64,000 bases of DNA from Pseudonocardia sp. C8. Lineage in GTDB: Bacteria; Actinomycetota; Actinomycetes; Mycobacteriales; Pseudonocardiaceae. This document shows, one piece after another, positions 16,497 through 25,962 of this stretch; position 1 is the first letter of the stretch; each line of letters begins with the position of its first letter. Location of the stretch: positions 1,849,001-1,913,000 of the forward strand of contig NZ_JACMTR010000002.1 in the NCBI RefSeq assembly GCF_014267175.1, read 5' to 3'. Made by a program: the position numbers and the translations under genes. A model generated the notes under the pieces. It had not been told where the DNA came from and did not search any database. It was given only the letters and a program-made list of their open reading frames with translations.

Positions 16497-17729
16497 ATGG
16501 CCGCGAACCCGGGCCTCAACGTCGACTGGTACCCGGCGACGCTGCCGGCCGGTACCGGCATCCACCTGCAGACCGTGGTCACCGTGGACGGCAACGCGGC
16601 CAAGGGCACCCTGTACACGCCGCCCGGCCGCGAACCCCGCGAGACCACGGTCGTCGTGCTGATGCACCCGCGGGTCGACTTCTCCCGGCACTACCTGATC
16701 CCGGCCCTGGTCGGGGCGGGCGACGCGGTGTACGTCCAGCAGTCCCGCGACGCCGGCAACGACCTCCGGCTCGTCCACGAGCAGGCCCTGCTCGACCTGG
16801 GCGCCGGCCTGGAGTGGCTGCACACCGTCGGGTTCCGGCGGACCGTCGGCCTGGGCAACTCCGGCGGCGGGGGGCTGCTCACCTACTACGTCCAGCAGTC
16901 CCAGCGGGCGCCGTCCGACCGGATCACCCGCACCCCGGCCGGCCGGCCGAGCGCCCTCGACCGGGCCACGCTCCCGATGCTCGACGCGCTGGCCTACCTC
17001 GCCCCGCACCCCGGGCAGGGCACCCTGCTCGGCCACTGCATCGACCCCTCGGTCACCGACGAGGACGATCCCTTCTCGGTCGACCCGGCGCTGGACCCGT
17101 TCGCCGAGCACAACGGCTACCGGCCCGCACCGGACAGCTCCAGCTACCCGCCCGGGTTCGTGGAGCGCTACCGCGCCGCCCAGCTCGACCGGGTCGCCCG
17201 CATCGACGAGCGCGCCCGCGCACACGTCGCCGAAGCCCGCGACGCACGCACCAGGGTCAAGGCGGGCGGCGCGACCCCGGACGACCGGCGCCGGGCCGGC
17301 ACCGCCCGCCTGATCACGGTCTGGCGCACCGACGCCGACCTGCGGGCCATGGATCTCGGCCTCGACAAGTCCGATCGCGGGTACGGCTCCGTGATCGGCC
17401 CGCGGCCCGAGGTCACGAACTACGGCATCGCCGGCTTCGGGCGCCTCACCACCCCGGACGCGTGGCTGTCGACGTGGTCGGCGCACACGTCGAACGCGAC
17501 GATCGCCCGGACCGGGCCGGACATGACGCTCCCGGCCCTGCTCGTCTCCTACACCGCCGACAACTGTGTCTTCCCCGGCGACGTCGACCGCATCGTCGAC
17601 ACCATCGCCAGCAGCGACCTGCAGGTCCACGCGATCGCCGCCGACCACTACGGCAACCCGGTCGACCCCGGCGACCGGCGCCGGGACCGCGCCGCCGGGA
17701 TCATCGCCGAGTGGATGAGGGACTTGTGA
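16497..17729 (+). CDS. Second alpha/beta-hydrolase of the aromatic cluster
   Basis: This 410-residue hydrolase has the nucleophile elbow GNSGGGG near residue 119, a probable acid in SYTADNCVFPGD near 350, and a C-terminal histidine in IAADHYGNP near 379. It is larger than typical hydrolases, with an insertion from about 180 to 300 that probably forms a lid. ATG 16497 follows the isomerase stop by one base, with AAGGTGGG upstream. In the pathway proposed here it could cleave a maleyl or formylated ring-opening product before the isomerase acts, but this is inference. The stop codon is embedded in the hairpin at 17726. Confidence 0.75.
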   Translation: MAANPGLNVDWYPATLPAGTGIHLQTVVTVDGNAAKGTLYTPPGREPRETTVVVLMHPRVDFSRHYLIPALVGAGDAVYVQQSRDAGNDLRLVHEQALLDLGAGLEWLHTVGFRRTVGLGNSGGGGLLTYYVQQSQRAPSDRITRTPAGRPSALDRATLPMLDALAYLAPHPGQGTLLGHCIDPSVTDEDDPFSVDPALDPFAEHNGYRPAPDSSSYPPGFVERYRAAQLDRVARIDERARAHVAEARDARTRVKAGGATPDDRRRAGTARLITVWRTDADLRAMDLGLDKSDRGYGSVIGPRPEVTNYGIAGFGRLTTPDAWLSTWSAHTSNATIARTGPDMTLPALLVSYTADNCVFPGDVDRIVDTIASSDLQVHAIAADHYGNPVDPGDRRRDRAAGIIAEWMRDL

Positions 17730-17765
17730 GTGGGTAGCAGGGCCCTGGCCCTGCTACCCACTCAC
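17726..17765. terminator. GTGAGTGG-type bidirectional hairpin terminator (copy 2), holds two stop codons
   Basis: A perfect 19-bp inverted repeat with a 2-base centre starts GTGAGTGGGTAGCAGGGCC. The plus-strand hydrolase stop (TGA 17727-17729) is in the left arm and the minus-strand trpD stop (17762-17764) is in the right arm, so one hairpin ends both convergent genes. Confidence 0.88.
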
Positions 17766-18802
17766 GACGCGAGTTGGGTCGACCGGGCCGCCCAGCGGGT
17801 CAGCAGGTCCGCCGCCGCGCCCGAGTCGATCGCCGTGGTGACGGCCTCGAGGGCGTCGGCGATCGCGGCCGTCAGGTCGCCGGAGATCCCGCGGTGCGAC
17901 GCGAGCGCGCCGGCGGCGTTGAGCAGCACCGCGTCCCGCACCGGGCCCGGCTTCCCGGCGACCACGTCGCGGACGACGGCCGCGTTGACCTCCCGGGTGC
18001 CGCCCCGCAGGTCCTCGGCCGTCGCCGGACGCACGCCCAGCGCGGCCGGGTCCAGGCGTTCCCGGCGGACCCGGCCGCCGTCGGCGATCCAGACGGTGCT
18101 CGACGTGACGGTCGTGAGCTCGTCGAGGCCGTCGTCGCCGCGGACGAGCAGCACCGACTTGCCGCGCCGGGCGAACACCTCGGCCATGATCGGCGCCAGC
18201 CGGGGGTCGGCACAGCCGATCAGGCCGCACTCCGGCTGGGCCGGGTTCGACAGCGGCCCGAGGATGTTCATCGCGGTCGGGACGCCCAGCTCGCGGCGCA
18301 CCCCTCCGGCGTAGCGCATGGCGGGGTGGAAGGCCTGCGCGAAGCAGAAGCCGATGCCGAGCTCGGCCACGCAGCGTTCCACGGCGGCCGGGGTCAGCTC
18401 GATCGCGACGCCGAGCGTCTCGAGGACGTCCGCGGTCCCGCACTGCGACGACGCGGCGCGCCCGCCGTGCTTGACCACCGGCGCGCCGGCCGCCGCGACG
18501 ACGATCGCCGCCATCGTCGAGATGTTGACGGTGTGCGCCTGGTCCCCGCCGGTGCCGACGACGTCCACCGCCCGGCCGGGGACGGTGACCCGCAACGCGT
18601 GCGCCAGCATCGCGTCGGCCATGCCGGAGATCTCGGCCGGCGTCTCGCCCTTCGACCGCAGCGCGACGAGGAAGCCCGCGAGCTGCGCGGGCGTCGCCTC
18701 GCCGGCGAAGACCTGGTCCATCGCCCAGGTCGACTCCTCGGCGGTCACGTCCTCGCCGCCCATCAGCCGGCCGATGACCGACGGCCAGGTCGGTGCGCTC
18801 AC
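17762..18802 (-). CDS. trpD: Anthranilate phosphoribosyltransferase
   Basis: The 346-residue product has the full family length. The phosphoribosyl-binding VVGTGGDQAHTVNIST is at about residues 81-96, KHGGRAASSQCGTADVLETL follows near 112-131, and NILGPLSNPAQP near 178. It transfers the phosphoribosyl group of PRPP to anthranilate in tryptophan synthesis. Its place next to a receiver-like gene and divergent from ctaE matches the mycobacterial Rv2192c-Rv2193 order. GTG 18802 has a G-rich stretch upstream and begins 12 bp after the stop of the receiver-like gene, so the two are probably cotranscribed. Confidence 0.95.
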   Translation of the reverse strand: MSAPTWPSVIGRLMGGEDVTAEESTWAMDQVFAGEATPAQLAGFLVALRSKGETPAEISGMADAMLAHALRVTVPGRAVDVVGTGGDQAHTVNISTMAAIVVAAAGAPVVKHGGRAASSQCGTADVLETLGVAIELTPAAVERCVAELGIGFCFAQAFHPAMRYAGGVRRELGVPTAMNILGPLSNPAQPECGLIGCADPRLAPIMAEVFARRGKSVLLVRGDDGLDELTTVTSSTVWIADGGRVRRERLDPAALGVRPATAEDLRGGTREVNAAVVRDVVAGKPGPVRDAVLLNAAGALASHRGISGDLTAAIADALEAVTTAIDSGAAADLLTRWAARSTQLAS

Positions 18803-18814
18803 GCCGGGACCCCC

Positions 18815-19273
18815 CTACTCGCCCGCGGTCACGGTGCCGGCCCGGGAGTCGCGCAGCACCTGGGCGACGACCTCGGCCGTCTCGATCGGGTCCAGCGGGT
18901 GCACCAGCACCGCGTCCGCCTCCGACCAGGTGCCCAGCCAGCGGTCGTCGCGGCGGCGGACGGTGAGCACGATCGGCGGGCAGTCGGTGATCTCGTGCCG
19001 CAGCTGCTTCGCCACGCCCATGCCGCCGGTCGGCTGCGCCTCGCCGTCGAGGATCAGGAGGTCGGCCTCGCCGGCGTCGCACGCGGCGAGGACGTCGGCG
19101 ATGCCGGCGGCCTCGGTGAACCGCACCCGGCCGACGTCCGGGGCCGGGCGCCGCCCGACCGCGTCGATGATGCCCTGCCGGACCTCGGCGCGGTGGCTGT
19201 AGACGAGCACCGTGCTGGTGCCCGTCGCCGTGCCGCCGCCCGGTCCGCCGATCCTCGCTGCTCCGCTCGCCAC
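18815..19273 (-). CDS. Receiver-like response-regulator protein without output domain
   Basis: This 152-residue protein matches the CheY-like fold. VLVYSHRAEVRQGIIDAV is the first beta-alpha unit (about residues 22-39), LLILDGEAQPTGG holds the candidate phosphoacceptor Asp near residue 75, and VLTVRRRDD lies on the later strand. The pair of acidic residues normally at the end of beta 1 is missing, and the Lys position is not clear, so phosphorylation is doubtful. There is no DNA-binding domain. Similar stand-alone receivers accompany trpD/ctaE in other actinobacteria. It is probably leaderless: TACTAT lies 7 nt before GTG 19273. Confidence 0.75.
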   Translation of the reverse strand: MASGAARIGGPGGGTATGTSTVLVYSHRAEVRQGIIDAVGRRPAPDVGRVRFTEAAGIADVLAACDAGEADLLILDGEAQPTGGMGVAKQLRHEITDCPPIVLTVRRRDDRWLGTWSEADAVLVHPLDPIETAEVVAQVLRDSRAGTVTAGE

Positions 19274-19286
19274 GGGCCGGATAGTA
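19274..19286 (-). promoter_or_regulatory. Putative -10 element, leaderless start of receiver-like gene
   Basis: Reading the minus strand, TACTAT (plus 19281-19286) precedes GTG 19273 by 7 nt without a ribosome binding site. Confidence 0.5.
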
Positions 19287-19395
19287 GTCCGGGCGGGCCC
19301 CCGGGACGGGCGTGGACCCGCTGATCATGGCTGCCGTTCGGCGATCGTGATGCGACAAGGGGTATCCCGACAAGCCGTAGAAGTTCGGCTCGGGT

Positions 19396-19408
19396 CATAA
19401 TGCCCGGC
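19396..19408 (+). promoter_or_regulatory. Putative -10 element, leaderless start of ctaE
   Basis: CATAAT at 19396-19401 is followed by seven bases and GTG 19409. The possible ATG at 19400 would lie within this hexamer, which favours GTG 19409 as the real start. No clear -35 box was seen. Confidence 0.5.
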
Positions 19409-20008
19409 GTGACGACAGCGGCACCCAACATCAGCGCGCGGATCCACTCGCTGAACCGACCCAACCTGGTCAGCATCGGCACCATCGTCTGGCTCTCCAG
19501 CGAGCTGATGTTCTTCGCCGGGCTGTTCGCGATGTACTTCACCGCGCGGGCCCAGAACGACGGTCCCTGGCCGCCGCCGCCGACGCACCTCGACGTGCCG
19601 TACGCGCTCGTCGTGACGATCGTGCTCGTGGCGTCCTCGTTCACCTGCCAGTTCGGCGTGTTCGCGGCCGAGCGGGGTGACGTGTTCGGGCTGCGCCGCT
19701 GGTACCTGCTGACGCTGGCGATGGGCACGTTCTTCGTGCTCGGCCAGGCCGGCGAGTACCTCACGCTGGTCGAGGAGGGCACCACGATCGCCTCGAGCGC
19801 GTACGGCTCGGTCTTCTACATGGCGACGGGCTTCCACGGCCTGCACGTCATCGGTGGGCTGGTCGCGTTCGTGTACCTGATCATCCGCACCAAGCTGAGC
19901 AAGTTCACGCCGGCGCAGGCCACCGCGGCGATCGTCGTGTCGTACTACTGGCACTTCGTCGACGTGGTGTGGATCGGGCTGTTCGCCGTCATCTACTTCA
20001 TCCGCTAG
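19409..20008 (+). CDS. ctaE: Cytochrome c oxidase subunit III
   Basis: This is a 199-residue membrane protein with five predicted transmembrane segments. The conserved [22 protein letters not shown] occurs near residues 15-36, and [14 protein letters not shown] and [14 protein letters not shown] towards the C-terminus. It is part of the aa3-type terminal oxidase in the plasma membrane. With qcrCAB downstream it forms the actinobacterial bcc-aa3 supercomplex gene set. An ATG at 19400 is an alternative start, three codons earlier. Confidence 0.95.
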   Translation: MTTAAPNISARIHSLNRPNLVSIGTIVWLSSELMFFAGLFAMYFTARAQNDGPWPPPPTHLDVPYALVVTIVLVASSFTCQFGVFAAERGDVFGLRRWYLLTLAMGTFFVLGQAGEYLTLVEEGTTIASSAYGSVFYMATGFHGLHVIGGLVAFVYLIIRTKLSKFTPAQATAAIVVSYYWHFVDVVWIGLFAVIYFIR

Positions 20009-20084
20009 CTCCGACAGCCGAAGCCCGCTCCGTCCCACGAGACTCCCCACCCGCCACGACGTCGAGGTTGGAAGACCCCCAGCG

Positions 20085-20975
20085 ATGACCGAGAACCCCG
20101 AGGGCGCCGAGAGCGCAGCCCAGAACCCACCACCGGGCAACCGGCCGGACCGCAACGGCGGGGGCCGCACCCGTCCGCACGGCAAGATGCGCCGCCGGAT
20201 CGCGGGCGCCCTCGCCATCGGTCTGGGCCTGCTGTCCGTCGGCTTCCTCTACGCCGCTTTCGCGCCCCAGCCGCAGGTCGCGCAGGCGCAGCCGGACGCC
20301 GCGCTGATCGCCAAGGGCGAGCAGCTCTACAACAACACCTGCATCACCTGTCACGGGTCGAACCTGCAGGGCGAGCAGGGCCGCGGGCCGAGCCTGATCG
20401 GCGTCGGTGACGCTGCGGTGTACTTCCAGGTCTCCTCGGGGCGCATGCCGATGGCCCGCCAGGAGGCGCAGGCCATGCGCAAGCACCCGCTGCCGATCTT
20501 CGACCCGGAGACCGCCGAGGGCCGCGCGAACCTGGAGGCGCTGGGCGCCTACATCCAGGCGAACGGCGGCGGCCCTGTCACGCCGGCCCAGGAGGGTGAG
20601 GCGCTGCGGGGCGAGGACCCGGGCCGCGGCGGCACGCTGTACCGGCTGAACTGCGCGTCCTGCCACAACTTCACCGGCGTCGGCGGCGCGCTGTCGTCCG
20701 GCAAGTTCGCGCCGGCCCTGGACCCGGCCAGCGAGTCGCAGATCTACACCGCGATGCAGACCGGTCCGCAGAACATGCCGCGCTTCTCCGACCAGCAGCT
20801 CACGCCGGAGGAGAAGCGGGACATCATCGCGTACATCAAGTCCGTGAACGAGGGCAACAACCCCGGCGGCAACGCGCTGATGGGCCTCGGCCCGACGGCG
20901 GAGGGGATCTTCATCTTCGTCGCCGTGATGGCCGGACTGGTCGGGTTCGCGATCTGGTTGGGGGCGAAGAGTTGA
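20085..20975 (+). CDS. qcrC: Cytochrome bc1 complex di-haem cytochrome c subunit
   Basis: This 296-residue protein has an N-terminal membrane anchor (about residues 39-58), two c-type haem sites and a C-terminal membrane helix (about 272-293). The haem motifs are CITCH at residues 86-90 and CASCH at 190-194. The fused di-haem form replaces separate cytochromes c1 and c in actinobacteria and hands electrons directly to the aa3 oxidase. The TTG start of qcrA overlaps its stop (TTGA), so qcrC, qcrA and qcrB are translationally coupled. Confidence 0.96.
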   Translation: MTENPEGAESAAQNPPPGNRPDRNGGGRTRPHGKMRRRIAGALAIGLGLLSVGFLYAAFAPQPQVAQAQPDAALIAKGEQLYNNTCITCHGSNLQGEQGRGPSLIGVGDAAVYFQVSSGRMPMARQEAQAMRKHPLPIFDPETAEGRANLEALGAYIQANGGGPVTPAQEGEALRGEDPGRGGTLYRLNCASCHNFTGVGGALSSGKFAPALDPASESQIYTAMQTGPQNMPRFSDQQLTPEEKRDIIAYIKSVNEGNNPGGNALMGLGPTAEGIFIFVAVMAGLVGFAIWLGAKS

Positions 20976-22108
20976 GCAGCGACGTCGGCACCGGCTCGGG
21001 CAAGCGCCCGGCCCAGGAGGATCTCGACGCGATGTCGCCCGAGCAGCTGGCCCGGCTGGCCGGTGAGCTCGACGACGTCGACGTCGTGCACAACGCGCCC
21101 GCGTTCCCGATCCCGGGCACCCGGGCGGAGAAGCGGGCCGAGCGCGCGGTCGCGCTGTGGTTCGGGCTCTCGGCGCTGTCCGGGCTCGCGTTCGTGGTCG
21201 CGTTCATCTGGTGGCCGTGGGAGTACGTCAACAGCGGCGAGCCCGGCCACCTGACGTACCTGATGTACACGCCGGTCATCGGCTTCACGTTCGGGTTCTC
21301 GATCCTGGCGCTGGGCATCGCGGTGATCCAGGCCGTGAAGAAGCTCTTCCCGAACGAGGTGTCGGTCCAGCAGCGGCACGACGGCGCCTCCGACGAGGTC
21401 GACCGCCGGACCGTCATGGCCCAGCTGGCCGACGCGGGCAACTCGACCACGCTCGGCCGCCGCAAGCTGATCATCCGTACGGCCGGTCTGTCCGCCGCCG
21501 TGCTGGGCGTCGGCACCGGCGTGATCGCCCTCGGCGGCATCGTCCGGGACCCGTGGGCCGAGGGTGAGGAGGCGCCGCTGTGGCACACCGGCTGGCGTCC
21601 CGAGAACGGCGAGACGGTGTACCTGCGGACCGACACCGGTATCGTCGGTGAGATCGCACGGGTGCGGCCCGAGGACATGGAGCCCGGTTCGATGATGACC
21701 GTCTTCCCCTACCGGGAGAGCGAGCGCGGGAACGAGGAGGAGCTGCTGCACGCGCAGCGCGCCTCCGACGCGCCGGTCATGCTGATCCGCCTCCGTCCGG
21801 GCACGCACGTGACGCCGCGTCCGGGGCAGGAGAACTTCCACCACGGCGACTTCTACGCCTGGTCGAAGATCTGCACGCACCTCGGGTGCCCGACGTCGCT
21901 GTACCAGGCGCAGGACAACCGCATCCTGTGCCCCTGCCACCAGTCGCAGTTCCTGGCGACGCGGGACGCCGAGCCGGTCTTCGGCCCGGCCGCCCGCCCG
22001 CTGCCGCAGCTGCCGATCACGGTGAACGAGGAGGGCTACTTCGTCGCGCAGGGCGACTTCGTCGAGCCCGTCGGACCCGCGTTCTGGGAGAGGCCGAAGA
22101 CGACATGA
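20972..22108 (+). CDS. qcrA: Cytochrome bc1 complex Rieske iron-sulfur subunit
   Basis: This 378-residue protein has the long actinobacterial form with three N-terminal membrane segments (about 60-80, 98-120 and 170-190). The C-terminal Rieske domain contains CTHLGC at residues 301-306 and CPCH at 320-323, supplying the two Cys and two His ligands of the 2Fe-2S cluster. It takes electrons from menaquinol and passes them to QcrC. The unusual TTG start at 20972 is inferred from the four-base overlap with the qcrC stop. Confidence 0.96.
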   Translation: MSSDVGTGSGKRPAQEDLDAMSPEQLARLAGELDDVDVVHNAPAFPIPGTRAEKRAERAVALWFGLSALSGLAFVVAFIWWPWEYVNSGEPGHLTYLMYTPVIGFTFGFSILALGIAVIQAVKKLFPNEVSVQQRHDGASDEVDRRTVMAQLADAGNSTTLGRRKLIIRTAGLSAAVLGVGTGVIALGGIVRDPWAEGEEAPLWHTGWRPENGETVYLRTDTGIVGEIARVRPEDMEPGSMMTVFPYRESERGNEEELLHAQRASDAPVMLIRLRPGTHVTPRPGQENFHHGDFYAWSKICTHLGCPTSLYQAQDNRILCPCHQSQFLATRDAEPVFGPAARPLPQLPITVNEEGYFVAQGDFVEPVGPAFWERPKTT

Positions 22109-23820
22109 GTTCGATCACCACTCCGACCTCCTCCTCCGGAGGGGCGTCCGCGAAGGCCGCCGAGGCCCTCGACGAGCTGGACCAGCGTTTCCACCCGGCG
22201 GCCGGGCTGCGCAAGCAGTTCAACAAGGTCTTCCCGACCCATTGGTCGTTCATGCTGGGCGAGATCGCGCTCTACAGCTTCATCATCCTGCTGCTGTCGG
22301 GCACCTACCTGGGCCTGTTCTTCGACCCCTCCATGGAGGAGGTCGTCTACAACGGCCCGTACGACCCGCTCCGCGGCGTGCACATGTCGCGCGCCTACGA
22401 GTCGGCGCTCGAGCTGTCGTTCGAGGTCCGCGGCGGGCTGTTCATGCGGCAGCTGCACCACTGGGCGGCACTGCTGTTCATGGCGTCGATGATCATCCAC
22501 ATGTTCCGGGTGTTCTTCACCGGCGCGTTCCGCAAGCCGCGTGAGGCGAACTGGACGATCGGCATCGTGCTGATCCTGCTGGGCACCTTCACCGGCTTCA
22601 CCGGCTACTCGCTGCCGGACGACCTGCTGTCCGGCATCGGCCTGCGGATCGCCTCCGGTATCACGCTGACGGTGCCGATCATGGGCACCTGGGTGCACTG
22701 GGCGCTGTTCGGCGGGGAGTTCCCCGGTACCGAGGTCATCCCGCGGCTCTACATCATCCACGTGCTGGTGCTGCCCGGGATCATCCTCGCGCTGATCGCG
22801 GTGCACGTCGGCCTGGTCTGGTACCAGAAGCACACCCAGTTCCCCGGTCCCGGCCGGACCGAGGGCAACGTGGTCGGCGTGCGGATCCTGCCGCAGTTCG
22901 CGGCGAAGGGCGGCGCGTTCTTCGCCGTCGTCGCCGGCGTGCTGTGCCTGATCGCGGGCCTGTTCCAGATCAACGGCATCTGGAGCCTCGGCCCCTACGA
23001 CGCGTCGCACGTGTCGGCGGGGTCCCAGCCGGACTTCTACATGCTGTGGTCCGAGGGCATGGGCCGGATCTTCCCGCCGTGGGAGTTCTACCTGTTCGGC
23101 ACCTACACGATCCCGGCCGCGTTCATCCCGACCGCGGGCTTCCTGCCGGTGCTGTTCGTGGTGGCGGCGATCTACCCGGCCGTCGAGCGCCGCTTCACCG
23201 GCGACGACGCGCTGCACAACCTGCTGCAGCGCCCGCGGGACGTGCCGGTCCGCACGGCGCTCGGCGCGATGGCGATCTCGTTCTACCTGTGGCTGGTGAT
23301 GTGCGGGTTCAACGACTGGATCGCGTACTTCTTCCACATCTCGCTCAACGCGACGACGTGGGCCGGCCGCCTGGGCCTGCTGATCGTCCCGCCGATCGTC
23401 TACTGGGTGACCTACCGCTGGTGCCTCGGCCTGCAGAAGTCCGACCGGGCGGTGCTGGAGCACGGCATCGAGACCGGCATCATCAAGCGGCTGCCGCACG
23501 GCGAGTTCATCGAGGTGCACCAGCCGCTGGGCGGTGTCGACTCGCACGGCCACGCGATCCCGCTCGAGTACCAGGGCGCGTCCGTGCCGAAGCGGATGAA
23601 CCAGCTGGGCTCGGCCGGCGAGCCGGTCCCGGGGTCGATGCTCACGCCGGACCCGGTCGACGAGTCGCGGGCACTGGCCCACGCGCGGCACGAGGCGCGC
23701 GAGCGCGAGCTCGCCGAGCTCGAGGAGCGCCGGGTGTCGCGGACCGAGCTGGCGGCCCGCACCGAGGAGCCGGCCGGCCGGCCGGACGACGGCGGTCGTC
23801 CCCAGCAGCCGACGGAGTGA
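22105..23820 (+). CDS. qcrB: Cytochrome bc1 complex cytochrome b subunit
   Basis: The 571-residue product has eight or more membrane segments. Haem-binding histidines lie in [20 protein letters not shown] near residue 115, and the Qo-site strand [13 protein letters not shown] is near 168. A hydrophilic C-terminal tail after about residue 430 is rich in Glu and Arg, as in other actinobacterial QcrB proteins. This is the menaquinol oxidising core of complex III. Its ATG overlaps the qcrA stop. A 168-bp foldback element starts only 4 bp after its TGA. Confidence 0.96.
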   Translation: MSSITTPTSSSGGASAKAAEALDELDQRFHPAAGLRKQFNKVFPTHWSFMLGEIALYSFIILLLSGTYLGLFFDPSMEEVVYNGPYDPLRGVHMSRAYESALELSFEVRGGLFMRQLHHWAALLFMASMIIHMFRVFFTGAFRKPREANWTIGIVLILLGTFTGFTGYSLPDDLLSGIGLRIASGITLTVPIMGTWVHWALFGGEFPGTEVIPRLYIIHVLVLPGIILALIAVHVGLVWYQKHTQFPGPGRTEGNVVGVRILPQFAAKGGAFFAVVAGVLCLIAGLFQINGIWSLGPYDASHVSAGSQPDFYMLWSEGMGRIFPPWEFYLFGTYTIPAAFIPTAGFLPVLFVVAAIYPAVERRFTGDDALHNLLQRPRDVPVRTALGAMAISFYLWLVMCGFNDWIAYFFHISLNATTWAGRLGLLIVPPIVYWVTYRWCLGLQKSDRAVLEHGIETGIIKRLPHGEFIEVHQPLGGVDSHGHAIPLEYQGASVPKRMNQLGSAGEPVPGSMLTPDPVDESRALAHARHEARERELAELEERRVSRTELAARTEEPAGRPDDGGRPQQPTE

Positions 23821-23824
23821 TCGG

Positions 23825-23992
23825 CTAGTGCCTCGTCAAGCAACGTTGGTGCGGAAATCGGTGGATCCAGGAGTTCGCCGGCAAGGCGCCGGCCGGGCCC
23901 AGTACCGGAGGTACTCGGCCCGGTCGGCAACGCCGCCGGCGGGCGCCTGGGCCGCCGAGTTCCGTGCCGAACGTTGCTTGATGGGGCACTAG
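23825..23992. mobile_element. 168-bp MITE-like foldback element, copy A
   Basis: Bounded by CTAG at both ends, with terminal inverted repeats of about 22 bp (TAGTGCCYCRTCAAGCAACG plus two bases). The two halves pair imperfectly along the whole length, with AGTACC and GGTACT at the tip. Several mismatches would be G-U pairs in RNA. It differs from the inverted copy at 53366-53533 at only four positions by my alignment. There is no coding capacity. The CTAG may be target duplication. Confidence 0.8.
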
Positions 23993-24056
23993 CACGGACG
24001 ACGACGGGCCCCGGCCCGGAGCGGACAGCTCCGGCCGGGGCCGTCGTCGTTCCGTG
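23993..24056. terminator. Bidirectional terminator between qcrB and the nuclease gene
   Basis: A long GC-rich imperfect inverted repeat runs from CACGGACGACGAC to GTCGTCGTTCCGTG, with inner arms GCCCCGGCC and GGCCGGGGC and tip GGAGC/GCTCC. It lies between convergent transcription units and directly after the MITE-like element. Confidence 0.65.
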
Positions 24057-24109
24057 CGCCGCCGCTCGAGCTGTCGTCGGGTGCCGGTCCGGGCCCGTGC
24101 GGCCGGGTG

Positions 24110-25855
24110 TCAGGTGGTGCGTGCCTCGTCGGGCGCGCGGTCGCCGGTGCGGTGGGCGGCGTCGCGGGCCCGCTCGGCCCACGCCCGCCAGGGGCCGCCG
24201 CCGCGAGCGGGCTCGGCCCACGTGGGCGTGCTGGACACCAGCCGGGTGCCCCCGGTGGTGAGCCAGCGGTACAGCACGCGGACCTCCTCGGGCGGGGCAC
24301 CGCGCAGCGGCCCCGGCCCGGGCAGCACGGTCTGCGCGCCCGTCCGCAACGCCTCCACCACCGGCATGGGGCGCACCCCGCGCGGGGCGTTCCCGGCGGC
24401 GGCGAGCCGCCCGTACCGCAGGACGGCGAGCTCCCAGCCGCCGCGCCCGTCGGGCCGGGCACCGACGACCTCCTCCAGCGATGCGAGGCCGGCGAGCGAT
24501 CCGTGCCGGTCGACGCCGCCGGCGAGCGCCGCCAGCCGGTCCCGGGCCCGGGCGGCGGCCTCGTAGCGGCCGTCGGCGGAGCGGGCGTCGACGGCCGCGG
24601 CGAGCGTCCGCAGCGGGGTGTCGTCGCTGCCGGCGACGAGGGCGTGCCAGGCGTCGACGGCGAGGGCGTAGTCCGCGGCGCTCTGCAGCCCGGCGCAGGG
24701 CGCGGCGCAGCGCCCCAGCTCGTGCAGCGCGCACGGCGTGCCGGACGGGTCGCGGCGCGGGATCCGGATCGTGCACCGGCGCAGCGGCACCGCGTCGAGT
24801 GCGGCGTCGAGCGCGTCGGTCGCGGCCCGCTGGGAGGGGAACGGGCCGAGCGCCCCGGGCCGCGGGGAGGCGACCACCGACAGCCGGGGGAACGCCTCCG
24901 CGGTCGGCGCCACCCACCAGCTGCGGTCCGGGTTGCGGGAGCGCCGGTTGTAGCGGGGCCGGTGCGCGGCGATCAGCCGCAGCTCGCGGACCGCGGCCTC
25001 GAGCGCGTGCGCGCAGACCACGGTGTCGACCCGCTCGGCCTGGGCGACCATGTCGCGGATCCGGCGCCGCCGCTCCCCGGCGGTGAAGTACGACCGGACC
25101 CGCCGGTACAGGTCGGCGCTGGTGCCGACGTAGAGCACCTCGTCGCGCGCGCCGCGGAACAGGTATACCCCGGGCGCGGACGGCACCCCGTTCGCCAGGT
25201 GCCGGCGCCGGCGCTGCGCGGTGGTCGGGCGGTCCGGCGACCGGTCCTTCACCAGCCCCAGGAGCTCCTCCAGGCTCTGCACGCCCAGGTTCCCGATCCG
25301 CTCCAGCAGGTGGTGCAGGACCTCGACGGTGGCCCGGGCGTCGGTCAGCGCGCGGTGGTCCGGCGTCGTCGCGCACCCGAAATGGGCGGCGAGCGCCCCG
25401 AGCCGGACGCTGGGGACCTCGGTGCGGGGCAGCACGGCCCGGGCCAGCCGGGCCGTGCACAGCACGGGGGGTGACGGCCACGGCCGCTCGTGCCGCTCGC
25501 AGGCGGCCCGCAGGAACCCGGTGTCGAACGGCGCGTTGTGCGCGACCAGCACCGCGCCGCGCAGCCGGTCGAGCACCGCGGGCAGCACGGCGCCGAGCGG
25601 TGGTGCCCCGGCCAGCATCGCGTTCGTGATCCCGGTGAGGCGGGTGACGTCGACGGGCACCCGCGTGCCCGGGTCGACCAGGGTCGCCAGCTCGCCGACC
25701 CGTTCCCCGCCGCGCACCGAGACGGCCCCCACCTCGGTGATCGCGTCGGTCCGGTGGCTGCCGCCGGTGGTCTCCAGGTCGAGGACGCAGAAGGTGACGT
25801 CGCGCAGGGGCGTGCCCAGCTCGTCGAAGGCGAGCTGCGGGGAGCGGGTGGCCAC
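24110..25855 (-). CDS. DEDD exonuclease domain fused to a GIY-YIG (UvrC/Cho-like) nuclease domain
   Basis: This 581-residue protein joins two nuclease modules. Residues about 18-180 are a DnaQ-type exonuclease with FCVLDLETTGG (DxE), HNAPFDTGFL and HRALTDARAT (the HxxxxD motif). Residues about 220-300 are a GIY-YIG domain with GVYLFRGARDEVLYVGTS, followed by a UvrC-like arginine-rich strand. The architecture matches mycobacterial Rv2191. It probably acts in DNA repair or nucleic acid processing, but its substrate is not established. GTG 25855 follows TACCGT by 6 nt. The cysteine-containing CALHELGRCAAPCAG segment near 405 resembles the UvrC cysteine region. Confidence 0.87.
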   Translation of the reverse strand: MATRSPQLAFDELGTPLRDVTFCVLDLETTGGSHRTDAITEVGAVSVRGGERVGELATLVDPGTRVPVDVTRLTGITNAMLAGAPPLGAVLPAVLDRLRGAVLVAHNAPFDTGFLRAACERHERPWPSPPVLCTARLARAVLPRTEVPSVRLGALAAHFGCATTPDHRALTDARATVEVLHHLLERIGNLGVQSLEELLGLVKDRSPDRPTTAQRRRRHLANGVPSAPGVYLFRGARDEVLYVGTSADLYRRVRSYFTAGERRRRIRDMVAQAERVDTVVCAHALEAAVRELRLIAAHRPRYNRRSRNPDRSWWVAPTAEAFPRLSVVASPRPGALGPFPSQRAATDALDAALDAVPLRRCTIRIPRRDPSGTPCALHELGRCAAPCAGLQSAADYALAVDAWHALVAGSDDTPLRTLAAAVDARSADGRYEAAARARDRLAALAGGVDRHGSLAGLASLEEVVGARPDGRGGWELAVLRYGRLAAAGNAPRGVRPMPVVEALRTGAQTVLPGPGPLRGAPPEEVRVLYRWLTTGGTRLVSSTPTWAEPARGGGPWRAWAERARDAAHRTGDRAPDEARTT

Positions 25856-25867
25856 GGCCGCACGGTA
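25856..25867 (-). promoter_or_regulatory. Putative -10 element, leaderless start of the nuclease gene
   Basis: On the minus strand TACCGT (plus 25862-25867) is 6 nt before GTG 25855, with no ribosome binding site. Confidence 0.45.
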
Positions 25868-25962
25868 GCCCCCGGGACCGACAGTATGTTCGAAGGCCGG
25901 TGGCGGCCCGCTCCGTGGCCGGTCCCGTGGCGTGGGCCGCGGCGTCCCGCGCGTGGCGGGGA

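Noticed and set aside
18815..19273. A two-component system at the receiver-like gene
   Set aside because: No histidine kinase or output domain is present, and the acidic pocket is incomplete.
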